In this document: piece after piece, positions 1-5,562 of the stretch
Numbering within the stretch: position 1 is the stretch's first letter
Layout of the letters: each line of letters opens with the position of its first letter
NCBI GenBank assembly: GCA_002361625.1
Contig: DETL01000003.1
Location: 1-5,562, forward strand
DNA: 5,562 nt
Source: Bacteroidales bacterium UBA3289
GTDB lineage: Bacteria; Bacteroidota; Bacteroidia; Bacteroidales; UBA932
Direction of reading: 5' to 3'
Program-made: the position numbers and the translations under genes
Notes under the pieces: generated by a model
What the model was told of the DNA's origin: nothing
Databases searched by the model: none
The model's input: only the letters and a program-made list of their open reading frames with translations

Positions 1-233
1 TTTCTCCGGAAACGTTCTCGATACCGTTGGTGGTAACCTTGAATTTAACATCGTGTACCCGGACTTTGTCTCCGTTCACATCAAAGTATTTCGGATGGCT
101 CTCAATCAGTTTCTTGTATCGCGGGTCCGTCATGGTGAAGGTCCCTTCAACGGTGGAGATACCGTTTTCGAGCGATACGACCGACACATTGATGTCGCTT
201 GCTCCGTTGAATGTGCCGGTGAGGGTGGTGCCG
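1..233 (+). repeat. Left arm of a 233-bp perfect inverted repeat
   Basis: Position i in this arm pairs with position 5507-i in the right arm. Identity runs from base 1 to base 233 and stops at 234/5273 (A here, requiring T opposite, but C is found). The translations of both arms agree in every frame compared, so I see no mismatch. The arm lies wholly inside the lipoprotein coding region. Because identity reaches the first base of the window, its outer boundary is unknown. Confidence 0.92.
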
Positions 234-340
234 ACTTCGCCAAGTTCGGACTGTTCGCCCGTAATAGTCTCGAATCCTTCACAGGAAACGATGCAGGCCA
301 TGGCGAGCAAAGAAATAAGAATCAGATGAATCCTTTTCAT
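1..340 (-). CDS. Small lipoprotein of unknown function, 3' end cut off by the window edge
   Basis: I do not recognise the family. Reading leftward from ATG at 340-338, 113 codons are visible with no stop before the edge. The start is MKRIHLILIS, a basic then hydrophobic signal peptide. It ends in a lipobox, I17-V18-S19-C20, so signal peptidase II processing and lipidation at Cys20 are expected. The residues after the cysteine are acidic (EGFETITGE), which would fit surface export in Bacteroidota, but this is inference. The mature part is rich in Thr, Val, Gly and Asp and looks like a beta-rich secreted domain (for example TLTGTFNGAS and KFKVTTNGIE). The gene diverges from the PLD-family gene at 428 and has its own promoter candidate about 26 bases upstream. 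Codons 37 to 113 are repeated in inverted orientation near the right end of the window. Confidence 0.8.
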   Translation of the reverse strand, partial: MKRIHLILISLLAMACIVSCEGFETITGEQSELGEVGTTLTGTFNGASDINVSVVSLENGISTVEGTFTMTDPRYKKLIESHPKYFDVNGDKVRVHDVKFKVTTNGIENVSGE

Positions 341-365
341 ACGCAGGGAATTGTGTTAACTTTCA

Positions 366-373
366 CAAAAATA
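366..373 (-). promoter_or_regulatory. Candidate Bacteroidota -7 box for the lipoprotein gene
   Basis: On the minus strand this reads TATTTTTG, matching the Bacteroidota primary sigma-factor -7 consensus TAnnTTTG. Transcription would begin a few bases downstream, leaving an AT-rich leader of about 20 bases before the ATG at 340. No -33 TTTG sits at the usual spacing; the nearest is only 11 bases upstream. The call therefore rests on the -7 box and its position. Confidence 0.4.
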
Positions 374-394
374 GTTAAAAAATGCAAATTTCCC

Positions 395-402
395 TATCTT
401 TG
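395..402 (+). promoter_or_regulatory. Candidate Bacteroidota -7 box for the PLD / TonB receptor / DUF4249 operon
   Basis: The sequence TATCTTTG matches TAnnTTTG. It lies 25 bases before the ATG at 428, so transcription would start near 408-410 with a leader of about 20 bases. That placement favours ATG 428 over the TTG at 419 as the start codon. A -33 element is weak or absent; only a GTTA near 374 is in range. No other promoter is evident before the two downstream genes, which overlap their upstream neighbours. Confidence 0.45.
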
Positions 403-427
403 GGAAAAATAACGGTAGTTGCTTCGC

Positions 428-1594
428 ATGTTTCTGAAACGCTCATCCATCGCGTATATCCTTTCTGCGGCGTTTTTTCTTTTATGCTTCTTTTCGTCTG
501 CCGCACAGACTTCCGCCAGCCTCGGCCTGTTTTCGGAGAGGACAGGCTGTCCGCCTCCAGTTGAGGGAAACAAGATACAGGTCATCGATGAGCCCGCTGT
601 CTTCTATCATGAGATGCTTGAGAGTATACGCGGTGCGGAATCCTTCATCTTCATGGAGTATTACATCTTCCGCGATGATTCCATTTCCACGGTCATCCTG
701 GATGCCCTTGCTGAGAAGGCCAGTGAGGGCGTACGCACTTGTCTGATTCTGGACCATTACGGGTGTTCACAGCATATGGAGGAGAAGGGGAACCGGCTGA
801 AAATGAGACCTTTCAGGCGCGAATACCTGCAGGCTTATCTGGACGTGGGGGTGGACGTGGTTTTCTACAATCAGGGCGCCCTCTTCCCGCGCAATCATCG
901 GAAACTTACGCTGGTTGACGGGAAGGTCGCGTATACCGGCGGGATGAACGTCACTGACCTTTACCTGAACGGCATCGAGGGTGTAGGCAAGTTCTGGGAC
1001 ATGCATCTCAAGATTGAAGGGCCTGCGGTGCACTCTTTCAATACCGGTTTCATCCGGATGTGGAACAGCTGCGGAGACCGGCCGCTGGCCGTCTCGTTTC
1101 CCGAAGCGCCGGCACCCTGCGGAGATGTCCCGCTGATTGTCCTGGAAACGCAGGGCTCGGATATCCATCCGAATCCGGACGAATTGTTTTCATCTCTTTT
1201 CGCGACCGCGCAGCATTCGATACGCCTCATCAGCGGATACTTCATGCCTACCCGTGCCATTGTGAACGGTCTCAAGGACGCCGCCCGAAGGGGTGTCAGC
1301 GTGCAAATGCTGATGGGCTCTTCCTCGGACATGCCGCCCGTCGTTGACAAGGTACTTATGCGGCGCGCCTTGCGGCTTTCGCAAGAAGACCATATCACGC
1401 TTTACCTCCAACAGGGAGGGTTCCATCATGAAAAGGTCGTTTCCATCGACGGACACCTGATTATGGTCGGTTCTCACAATCTGGACAGGTTATCCCTCAA
1501 GACAAACCACGAAATAGGCGTTTTGATGGATTCCCATGAGGTTGCCGGGACCTTCGATGCCTATTTTGACGCTCATGCATTATCCGGTTTATGA
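428..1594 (+). CDS. Phospholipase D family protein, cardiolipin synthase-like, with two HKD motifs
   Basis: The protein has 388 residues from ATG 428; a TTG nine bases upstream is in frame but too near the likely transcription start. Two complete HxKx4D catalytic motifs are present. The first is HRKLTLVD (H157, K159, D164) followed by GGMN at 171-174; the second is HEKVVSID (H334, K336, D341) followed by GSHN at 348-351. Around them are cardiolipin synthase-like blocks: MEYYIFRDD near 76-84, LDHYG near 108-112, and SGYFMPT near 269-275. By family knowledge each histidine acts in phosphatidyl transfer, in cardiolipin synthesis or phospholipid cleavage. The N-terminus (about 8-26) is hydrophobic and ends SSAAQTSA, resembling a signal peptide or single anchor. 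Classical ClsA has two membrane segments and is longer, so an envelope or periplasmic role is inferred. The stop overlaps the next start as ATGA. PLD hydrolase is the alternative name. Confidence 0.9.
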   Translation: MFLKRSSIAYILSAAFFLLCFFSSAAQTSASLGLFSERTGCPPPVEGNKIQVIDEPAVFYHEMLESIRGAESFIFMEYYIFRDDSISTVILDALAEKASEGVRTCLILDHYGCSQHMEEKGNRLKMRPFRREYLQAYLDVGVDVVFYNQGALFPRNHRKLTLVDGKVAYTGGMNVTDLYLNGIEGVGKFWDMHLKIEGPAVHSFNTGFIRMWNSCGDRPLAVSFPEAPAPCGDVPLIVLETQGSDIHPNPDELFSSLFATAQHSIRLISGYFMPTRAIVNGLKDAARRGVSVQMLMGSSSDMPPVVDKVLMRRALRLSQEDHITLYLQQGGFHHEKVVSIDGHLIMVGSHNLDRLSLKTNHEIGVLMDSHEVAGTFDAYFDAHALSGL

Positions 1595-3723
1595 TCCTGC
1601 GCCGCCTGTTCCTCATACTGTTTCTTTCATTCAGCCCCCTGGTCTCCTACGCCCAGGTCGACAGCCTGTCCGGACCGGTCAACCGCCTCGACTCCGCCGT
1701 CATCGTATCAGAATCGGCTAAACAGCGCCTGTTGCAGGCGCAGCTTGGACTGGACGCTATCGATGGGGGCATTGTGCGGAAAGTCCCCGCTTTTCTGGGC
1801 GAGAAGGATATCATCAAGGTCATCCAGATGCTGCCGGGTGTTCAGTCTCCCAGCGAAGGATCTTCAGGTTTTTCAGTTAGAGGAGGGTTGATCGACCAGA
1901 ATCTCATCCTGCTGGATGGTGCTCCGCTTTATTGTGCCGGCCATTTCCTCGGTTTCATCTCCATGTTCAACGACGACATCCTCAGCAGGACCGACCTTTA
2001 TAAAGGGGATTTCCCGGCAAAATACGGCGGCCGGATATCCTCGGTCCTTGACATCAATACCCGGGACGGCGACATGGAAAGATATCATGGCCAAGTTTCA
2101 TTCGGACTGGTTTCTTCCGGTATCTTCCTGGAAGGCCCGGTAGTAAAAGAACGACTCAGTTTCTGCCTGAGCGCCAGAAGGTCTTTTCTCGATGCGGCAT
2201 TCCCTCTGATCGATAAGATTCCCGACCGGTCCAGGCTGCGTTTCTACGATGCAAACGCAAAGTTGACATGGATCGCTTCCGAGCGTGACCATCTATATCT
2301 GAGCGGATTCATCGGCGGAGACTGCTTCGCCGGTTCCCTCGAACGATACGGCCTGAACCTGCTGGATTTCCGCTATTCCAACAAGACCGCTTCGATGAGA
2401 TGGAGACATACCTTTTCTTCCTCCTTGCAGTCAAATGTATCCTTGTACTATTCCAAGTACAGGACCGATCTGGGCGGCGACTATAATTACGCCATTTTTG
2501 ACTATGATTCCTTCGTACGGGAAACCGGCATGAAAGCGGGCGTAACCTGGCAGATTGACGATGACAACACCTTGGAAGCTGGTATGGAGTTCCCATATTT
2601 CCGCATCAATTCCGGAGATTGCGTGCCCCGGGAGGGCAATATCACATTCAGCGAGATCCATATCGCGCCCAGTTTCGCCGTCCAGCCCGGTCTGTACATC
2701 GGGAACAAGACCCGCCTGCGCCGGGCAACCGTCCGTTATGGTCTCCGTTTGTCAGAATTCACATCCATGGGTATGACTGACCAGCATTATTATGATCCTG
2801 TCACTCACAAGGAGAGCGAAGTCCGCTATTTCGGCTTTTGGGAACCGATCCAGACATATTGGGGGCTCGAGCCGAGGCTGTCCGTATCCGTTCCAACGGG
2901 TGCGGCATCCTCGGTAAAGGCATCCTACACCCGGGTACGACAGTATTTCCAGCAAGCCCTTGTCAGCACGTCGGGAAGTCCCCTGGATGTCTGGCTACCC
3001 GCCTCACCGACCATCAAGCCGCAGGTTTCCGACCAGTTCACTGCCGGTTATTACCGGAACTTCCTGGACAATAAGGTTGAATCTTCAGTTGAATTGTTCT
3101 ATAAGGACAACAAGAACACCCTCGATTTCGTCGAGAACACCGGAGTCATCCTGGACAGGGCGGACCGGGAAGCGTTCCTGCGTTTCGGCAGGTCGTATGC
3201 CTATGGCGCAGAGTTCATGCTGAAGTATGACCTCGGAAAATGGAACGGCTGGCTGGGGTACACCTTCTCCAAGGCCATCTATGTGATCCCGGAAATCAAT
3301 GGCGGCCTTCCGTATGCGTCGCCGGTCAACCATGAGCACAGCGTGAATTTACTCATTTGCCATACTTTTTCCCGAAGGGTTTCGGCCTCTGCCGGCTGGG
3401 TCTTCTATAGCGGGGCGCCAACGACGTATCCGGTATCCCGGTTCTCAGTCGGTGATTCGTACGCACCGGTCTTCACTTCCCGCAATGAAGGCAGGCTTCC
3501 GGATTATCACCGGCTGGACCTGTCCCTGACTATGAAGACGAAAAGACGGGCCGAAAACCTCCGTTGGAGCGGCGAATGGGTATTCTCCCTGTACAACGCC
3601 TATTCAAGGCACAATGTATGGTCTGTCGTATATTCATTGAGCCAGTATGAGGATAAGCCCCGGGCGGCCAAACTCTATCTGTTTCCCATCCTGCCTTCCA
3701 TATCTTATAACCTCATGTTCTGA
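1591..3723 (+). CDS. TonB-dependent outer-membrane receptor with plug domain, DUF4249-associated type
   Basis: The protein has 710 residues. A signal peptide (1-21, ending VSYA before Gln22) leads to a possible TonB box, DSAVIVSE, near 34-41. The plug domain spans about 64-160 and contains DIIKVIQMLPGVQ, SGFSVRGG, NLILLDGAPLY and KYGGRISSVLDI. The rest is a 22-strand-type barrel. Family-typical late strands are visible: FYKDNKNTLDF near 502-512, YGAEFMLKYD near 538, YSGAPTTYP near 606, and a PDYHRLDLS block near 636-644. It ends in LMF, with the terminal aromatic residue expected for outer-membrane insertion. The role is energised uptake of an unknown ligand across the outer membrane. Relatives next to DUF4249 genes often carry a carboxypeptidase-like regulatory domain between signal peptide and plug; here only about 40 residues separate them. 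It overlaps the PLD gene by 4 bp and the DUF4249 gene by 1 bp (TGATG), so translational coupling is likely. Confidence 0.93.
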   Translation: MILRRLFLILFLSFSPLVSYAQVDSLSGPVNRLDSAVIVSESAKQRLLQAQLGLDAIDGGIVRKVPAFLGEKDIIKVIQMLPGVQSPSEGSSGFSVRGGLIDQNLILLDGAPLYCAGHFLGFISMFNDDILSRTDLYKGDFPAKYGGRISSVLDINTRDGDMERYHGQVSFGLVSSGIFLEGPVVKERLSFCLSARRSFLDAAFPLIDKIPDRSRLRFYDANAKLTWIASERDHLYLSGFIGGDCFAGSLERYGLNLLDFRYSNKTASMRWRHTFSSSLQSNVSLYYSKYRTDLGGDYNYAIFDYDSFVRETGMKAGVTWQIDDDNTLEAGMEFPYFRINSGDCVPREGNITFSEIHIAPSFAVQPGLYIGNKTRLRRATVRYGLRLSEFTSMGMTDQHYYDPVTHKESEVRYFGFWEPIQTYWGLEPRLSVSVPTGAASSVKASYTRVRQYFQQALVSTSGSPLDVWLPASPTIKPQVSDQFTAGYYRNFLDNKVESSVELFYKDNKNTLDFVENTGVILDRADREAFLRFGRSYAYGAEFMLKYDLGKWNGWLGYTFSKAIYVIPEINGGLPYASPVNHEHSVNLLICHTFSRRVSASAGWVFYSGAPTTYPVSRFSVGDSYAPVFTSRNEGRLPDYHRLDLSLTMKTKRRAENLRWSGEWVFSLYNAYSRHNVWSVVYSLSQYEDKPRAAKLYLFPILPSISYNLMF

Positions 3724-4622
3724 TGAAAAGAATCTTCTGTTTCCTGCTGCTTGCGGTCCTGCTGCCCGCTTCCTGCTCCGAGGCCCTTGTCATCGACACG
3801 GGCTTCCACCCCGGAAGAAGCTTTGTCGTGGACGGCGTGCTGACAGACCGGTTGTGTCATCAGACGGTCCGCCTGTCGATGACCGAGGATTTCCACAGTC
3901 CGTCCCGGACGGTGCCATGGGTTTCCGGCGCAAGGGTATCCGTGACCTGCGGGGAGCAGAAGTATGAGTATGAAGAAGATGCCGATGAGCCTGGGACCTA
4001 TCGCTCCGTCATTGAGTTCAGAGGCGAAACCGGCCGGAGCTACAGGCTGGACGTCGAGGCAACGGTCGACGGCAAGCCGGCCCATTTCCTGGCCGTGGAT
4101 TCCGTTCCGGAAACCGGTTGCAGCCTGGATGCCATAGATTATATATATTCCGGAGACATTGACAATCTTTGGGTGCTCGCTATCTGGGGGAAGGATTATC
4201 TCCACCTGCGGAGCAGATACCTTATCCAGGTGGGTATCAACGGCCATTTCAAACCGCTGGAAAAAAGCGTCGAGATTCCGGACGATCATTTTGACGGCAT
4301 GTCTTTCTCAAGGTTTACCATGTCCGCCCTGCACCATACTGAAGAATTGTGGAAAGCCTATGGAGAATGCTTCAAGCCGCTGGAGAGGGGAGACGTCATC
4401 ACGATGCGGGTTTCCACCCTGTCTGAAGGATACGGTGAATTCCTGACGAAATACAGCCACTTGATCTTTGGCACGGTCCCGCTCCTGACGGACCAGCCGA
4501 CAAACCTGCCTACCAACGTCACGGGAACCGGACCGGTTGTCGGTTATTTCGGCGCCTGCACGGTAGTCGAGGCCAGTTGTACGGTCGATGATCCTTATCG
4601 GACAGAATTTCCCGGGCAATGA
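3723..4622 (+). CDS. DUF4249 family lipoprotein, partner of the TonB-dependent receptor
   Basis: The protein has 299 residues. The ATG overlaps the receptor's stop by one base, so the start is well fixed. A hydrophobic leader (MKRIFCFLLLAVLLPASC) places Cys18 as the lipidated residue. Proline at -3 makes the lipobox (P-A-S-C) atypical, but such variants occur in Bacteroidota. DUF4249 features follow in order: an early strand, FVVDGVLTD (34-42); VSGARVSV (67-74), then a PGTYRS turn (90-95); GETGRSYRLDVEATVDGK (101-118); and the family-typical C-terminal block with PTNV (263-266) and VGYFGAC (273-279). Members are found next to TonB receptors and are thought to sit at the outer membrane as an accessory or ligand-binding component. 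The exact function is unknown, and no ligand can be inferred here. The stop codon abuts the terminator of the convergent aspA. Confidence 0.87.
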   Translation: MKRIFCFLLLAVLLPASCSEALVIDTGFHPGRSFVVDGVLTDRLCHQTVRLSMTEDFHSPSRTVPWVSGARVSVTCGEQKYEYEEDADEPGTYRSVIEFRGETGRSYRLDVEATVDGKPAHFLAVDSVPETGCSLDAIDYIYSGDIDNLWVLAIWGKDYLHLRSRYLIQVGINGHFKPLEKSVEIPDDHFDGMSFSRFTMSALHHTEELWKAYGECFKPLERGDVITMRVSTLSEGYGEFLTKYSHLIFGTVPLLTDQPTNLPTNVTGTGPVVGYFGACTVVEASCTVDDPYRTEFPGQ

Positions 4623-4655
4623 AAAAAACGCGGCAGGGCTTGAAAGCCCTGCCGC
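4622..4655 (-). terminator. Rho-independent terminator of aspA
   Basis: An 11-bp GC-rich stem (4630-4640 with 4645-4655; one arm is GCGGCAGGGCT) closes on a TGAA loop. Read on the minus strand it is followed by seven T residues (the A run at 4622-4628), which is the classic intrinsic terminator order for aspA. On the plus strand no T-run follows the hairpin, so it would stop the DUF4249 operon less efficiently. The T-tract overlaps the last base of the DUF4249 stop codon. Confidence 0.85.
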
Positions 4656-4678
4656 TGAATCAAAACGGCTTATGCCTG

Positions 4679-5283
4679 TCAGAGTTCCACCTTCGTGGGC
4701 TTGACCATGTTTTTCGGATCCAGGATCTTGTCGAGCTGGGCCTTGGTGAGGTAGCCCTTGTCGAGGACGAGCTGATATACACTGCCACCGGAGACGAGAG
4801 CTTCCAGCCGCTGATCCTCTTGATGTGCTTGGTGCAGGCTTCGGCGTAGCCGGGCTCGGCGGTGATGCCGGTACCGATGGCGGTGGCGCCCATGTTGATC
4901 ACGAGGAACTCCTGCGCTGCGGCGTCAAGGCGTTTCATCTCGGTTTCCACTGCGGTGGCGAAAGCGCCGAAAGTCTGTCCGAGGGTCATGGGGACGGCGT
5001 CCTGAAGCTGGGTGCGGCCCATCTTGATGATCGAGGCGAAGCTGCGCTGCTTGGCGCGGAATGCCTTCGCGAGCGCCTTGAGGGCGGCAATCAGGTCCTG
5101 GTGGATCATATAGAGACCCAGGTGCATCGCCGTGGGATACGCATCGTTGGTCGACTGCGCCATGTTGATGTGGTCGTTGGGGTGAATGAACTGGTATTCA
5201 CCGTGCTTCTTGCCCATGATTTCGAGCGCCCGGTTGGCGATCACCTCATTGGCGTTCATGTTGGCCGAGGTGCCGGCACCACC
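4679..5283 (-). pseudogene. aspA: Aspartate ammonia-lyase (aspartase), broken: N-terminus missing and internal deletion
   Basis: Aspartase converts L-aspartate to fumarate and ammonia in the cytoplasm. A 162-residue central block (5283 down to 4798) contains the fumarase/aspartase signatures GGAGTSANMN, QSTNDAYPT and GRTQLQDAVPMTLGQ, then GATAIGTG. Gln in GRTQ, where fumarase C has GRTH, points to aspartase. After ISGWKL the homology leaves this frame. The true C-terminus continues in another frame from 4804 as EALVSGGSVYQLVLDKG and ends KVEL with TGA at 4681-4679. About 200 or more residues are missing between the two parts, including the GSSxMPxKVNP segment with the catalytic serine. About the first 100 residues are also absent, replaced at about 5274-5285 by an inverted lipoprotein fragment. 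As written it cannot make active enzyme. The intact terminator and undecayed codons suggest a recent or artificial break, not an old pseudogene. Confidence 0.88.
4798..4805 (-). other. Deletion junction inside aspA at an 8-bp overlap
   Basis: On the minus strand GGAAGCTC can be read as the end of the central block (GGC TGG AAG CTC, G-W-K-L) or as the start of the C-terminal block (GAA GCT CTC GTC, E-A-L-V). The frame changes across it. That is what a deletion between two copies of a short shared sequence would leave. The exact overlap length needs an intact homologue. Confidence 0.7.
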
Positions 5284-5285
5284 CT
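5274..5285. other. Inversion junction between aspA and the lipoprotein gene at short shared sequence
   Basis: The bases CGGCACCACCCT belong to the lipoprotein gene (matching 222-233). They also fit the aspA codons for G-G-A-G in the conserved GGAGTS motif on the minus strand. Just upstream of this motif aspartases normally have Gln or a similar residue; here the frame runs into unrelated residues. The join therefore lies within about 7-12 bases of microhomology. Confidence 0.7.
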
Positions 5286-5506
5286 CACCGGCACATTCAA
5301 CGGAGCAAGCGACATCAATGTGTCGGTCGTATCGCTCGAAAACGGTATCTCCACCGTTGAAGGGACCTTCACCATGACGGACCCGCGATACAAGAAACTG
5401 ATTGAGAGCCATCCGAAATACTTTGATGTGAACGGAGACAAAGTCCGGGTACACGATGTTAAATTCAAGGTTACCACCAACGGTATCGAGAACGTTTCCG
5501 GAGAAA
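5274..5506 (-). repeat. Right arm of the 233-bp perfect inverted repeat
   Basis: This is the reverse complement of 1-233. The arms are separated by 5040 bases holding the operon and the aspA remnant. The inner boundary falls at a short sequence that fits both aspA and the lipoprotein gene. There are no transposase genes, target duplications or recombinase sites at the arms. Confidence 0.92.
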
Positions 5507-5562
5507 TGAAACGGAAATTATCAAAATATAACAAACTATCAAGATCAAACTCAACAAGAACT
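5507..5562. other. AT-rich tail unlike the rest of the window
   Basis: By count 15 of these 56 bases are G or C (about 27%), against clearly GC-richer neighbours. It is purine- and A-rich on the plus strand (AAATTATCAAAATATAACAA). It begins where the left copy of the repeat runs out at the window edge, so whether it is the normal continuation of the lipoprotein gene cannot be decided here. I find no match to it elsewhere in the window. Confidence 0.45.

Larger units (their letters stand above)
5274..5562 (+). pseudogene. Second, 5'-truncated copy of the left-end lipoprotein gene, in opposite orientation
   Basis: From 5275 the plus strand encodes the same residues as codons 37-113 of the lipoprotein at the left edge: GTTLTGTFNGAS through TTNGIENVSGE. 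The signal peptide, lipobox and first 36 codons are absent, and no start codon or promoter replaces them. aspA sequence is joined directly upstream on the opposite strand. The reading frame stays open to the window end, adding MKRKLSKYNKLS and a Ser/Asn-rich tail. That tail lies in much more AT-rich DNA and may not belong to the gene. It is either a duplicated fragment or, more likely in my view, a chimeric join. Confidence 0.75.

Noticed and set aside
419..427. TTG at 419 as start of the PLD-family gene
   Set aside because: It would leave only about 10 bases after the likely transcription start. ATG 428 begins directly with a basic, then hydrophobic signal-like segment.
767..1477. Several minus-strand open frames opposite the PLD-family gene
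   Set aside because: They are shadows of a plus-strand gene with two intact HKD motifs, and their translations show no family features.
3705..4289. A 194-residue minus-strand open frame opposite the DUF4249 gene
   Set aside because: It is antisense to a gene with clear family motifs and a coupled start. Its translation shows no recognisable domain or signal.
4660..5454. A 264-residue minus-strand open frame that could be called a complete aspartase-like protein
   Set aside because: Its first ~57 residues are antisense to the lipoprotein gene, and its last ~45 are out-of-frame readings of the aspA 3' end. Only the middle 162 residues are aspartase.
1..5506. Composite transposon or long terminal inverted repeats bounding a mobile unit
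   Set aside because: The arms are internal lipoprotein coding sequence, with no transposase, integrase or target-site duplication, and the content between them is ordinary chromosomal genes.
1..5506. Invertible phase-variation segment
   Set aside because: Bacteroidales invertible promoters use short repeats flanking a small promoter segment with an invertase near or elsewhere. Here the arms are 233 bp, 5 kb apart, and one lies in a broken aspA.
5506..5562. A new gene starting at ATG 5506 (MKRKLSKYNKLS)
   Set aside because: Only 19 codons are visible, the frame is continuous with the lipoprotein copy, and base composition suggests a join. There is not enough evidence for a separate gene.

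Overview
The window looks like uncultured or gut-type Bacteroidota (order Bacteroidales) DNA of medium GC. The evidence is a TonB-dependent receptor paired with a DUF4249 lipoprotein, Bacteroidota-style TAnnTTTG promoter boxes, a Bacteroides-like aspartase, and short AT-rich spacers between GC-richer genes. The genus cannot be read from the sequence.

Layout. From the left edge to 340 lies the 5' part of a small lipoprotein gene of unknown function on the minus strand. A short AT-rich spacer (341-427) carries two back-to-back TAnnTTTG promoter candidates. From 428 to 4622 a tight plus-strand operon encodes a two-HKD phospholipase D / cardiolipin synthase-like protein, a 710-residue TonB-dependent outer-membrane receptor, and a DUF4249 lipoprotein. 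The three genes overlap by 4 bp and 1 bp, so their translation is probably coupled. The receptor and DUF4249 protein plausibly form an outer-membrane uptake pair. The PLD protein would act on phospholipids at the envelope. A strong hairpin with a T-tract (4622-4655) ends the convergent minus-strand gene aspA (aspartate ammonia-lyase).

The right end is scrambled. aspA keeps its last 41 codons (4679-4804). It then jumps across a short shared sequence to a central block (about 4798-5283), skipping roughly 200 or more residues that include the catalytic loop. Before reaching its N-terminus it is joined to an inverted, apparently perfect 233-bp copy of the left-end lipoprotein gene (1-233 matches the reverse complement of 5274-5506). 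The last 56 bases are very AT-rich and may be a third join.

The two joins at microhomology, one an inversion and one a deletion, most resemble a whole-genome-amplification or assembly chimera. A real rearrangement that destroyed aspA is possible but less likely. I see no convincing undescribed defence, mobile or RNA system. The main result is that the right ~0.9 kb should not be taken as native gene order until reads confirm it.
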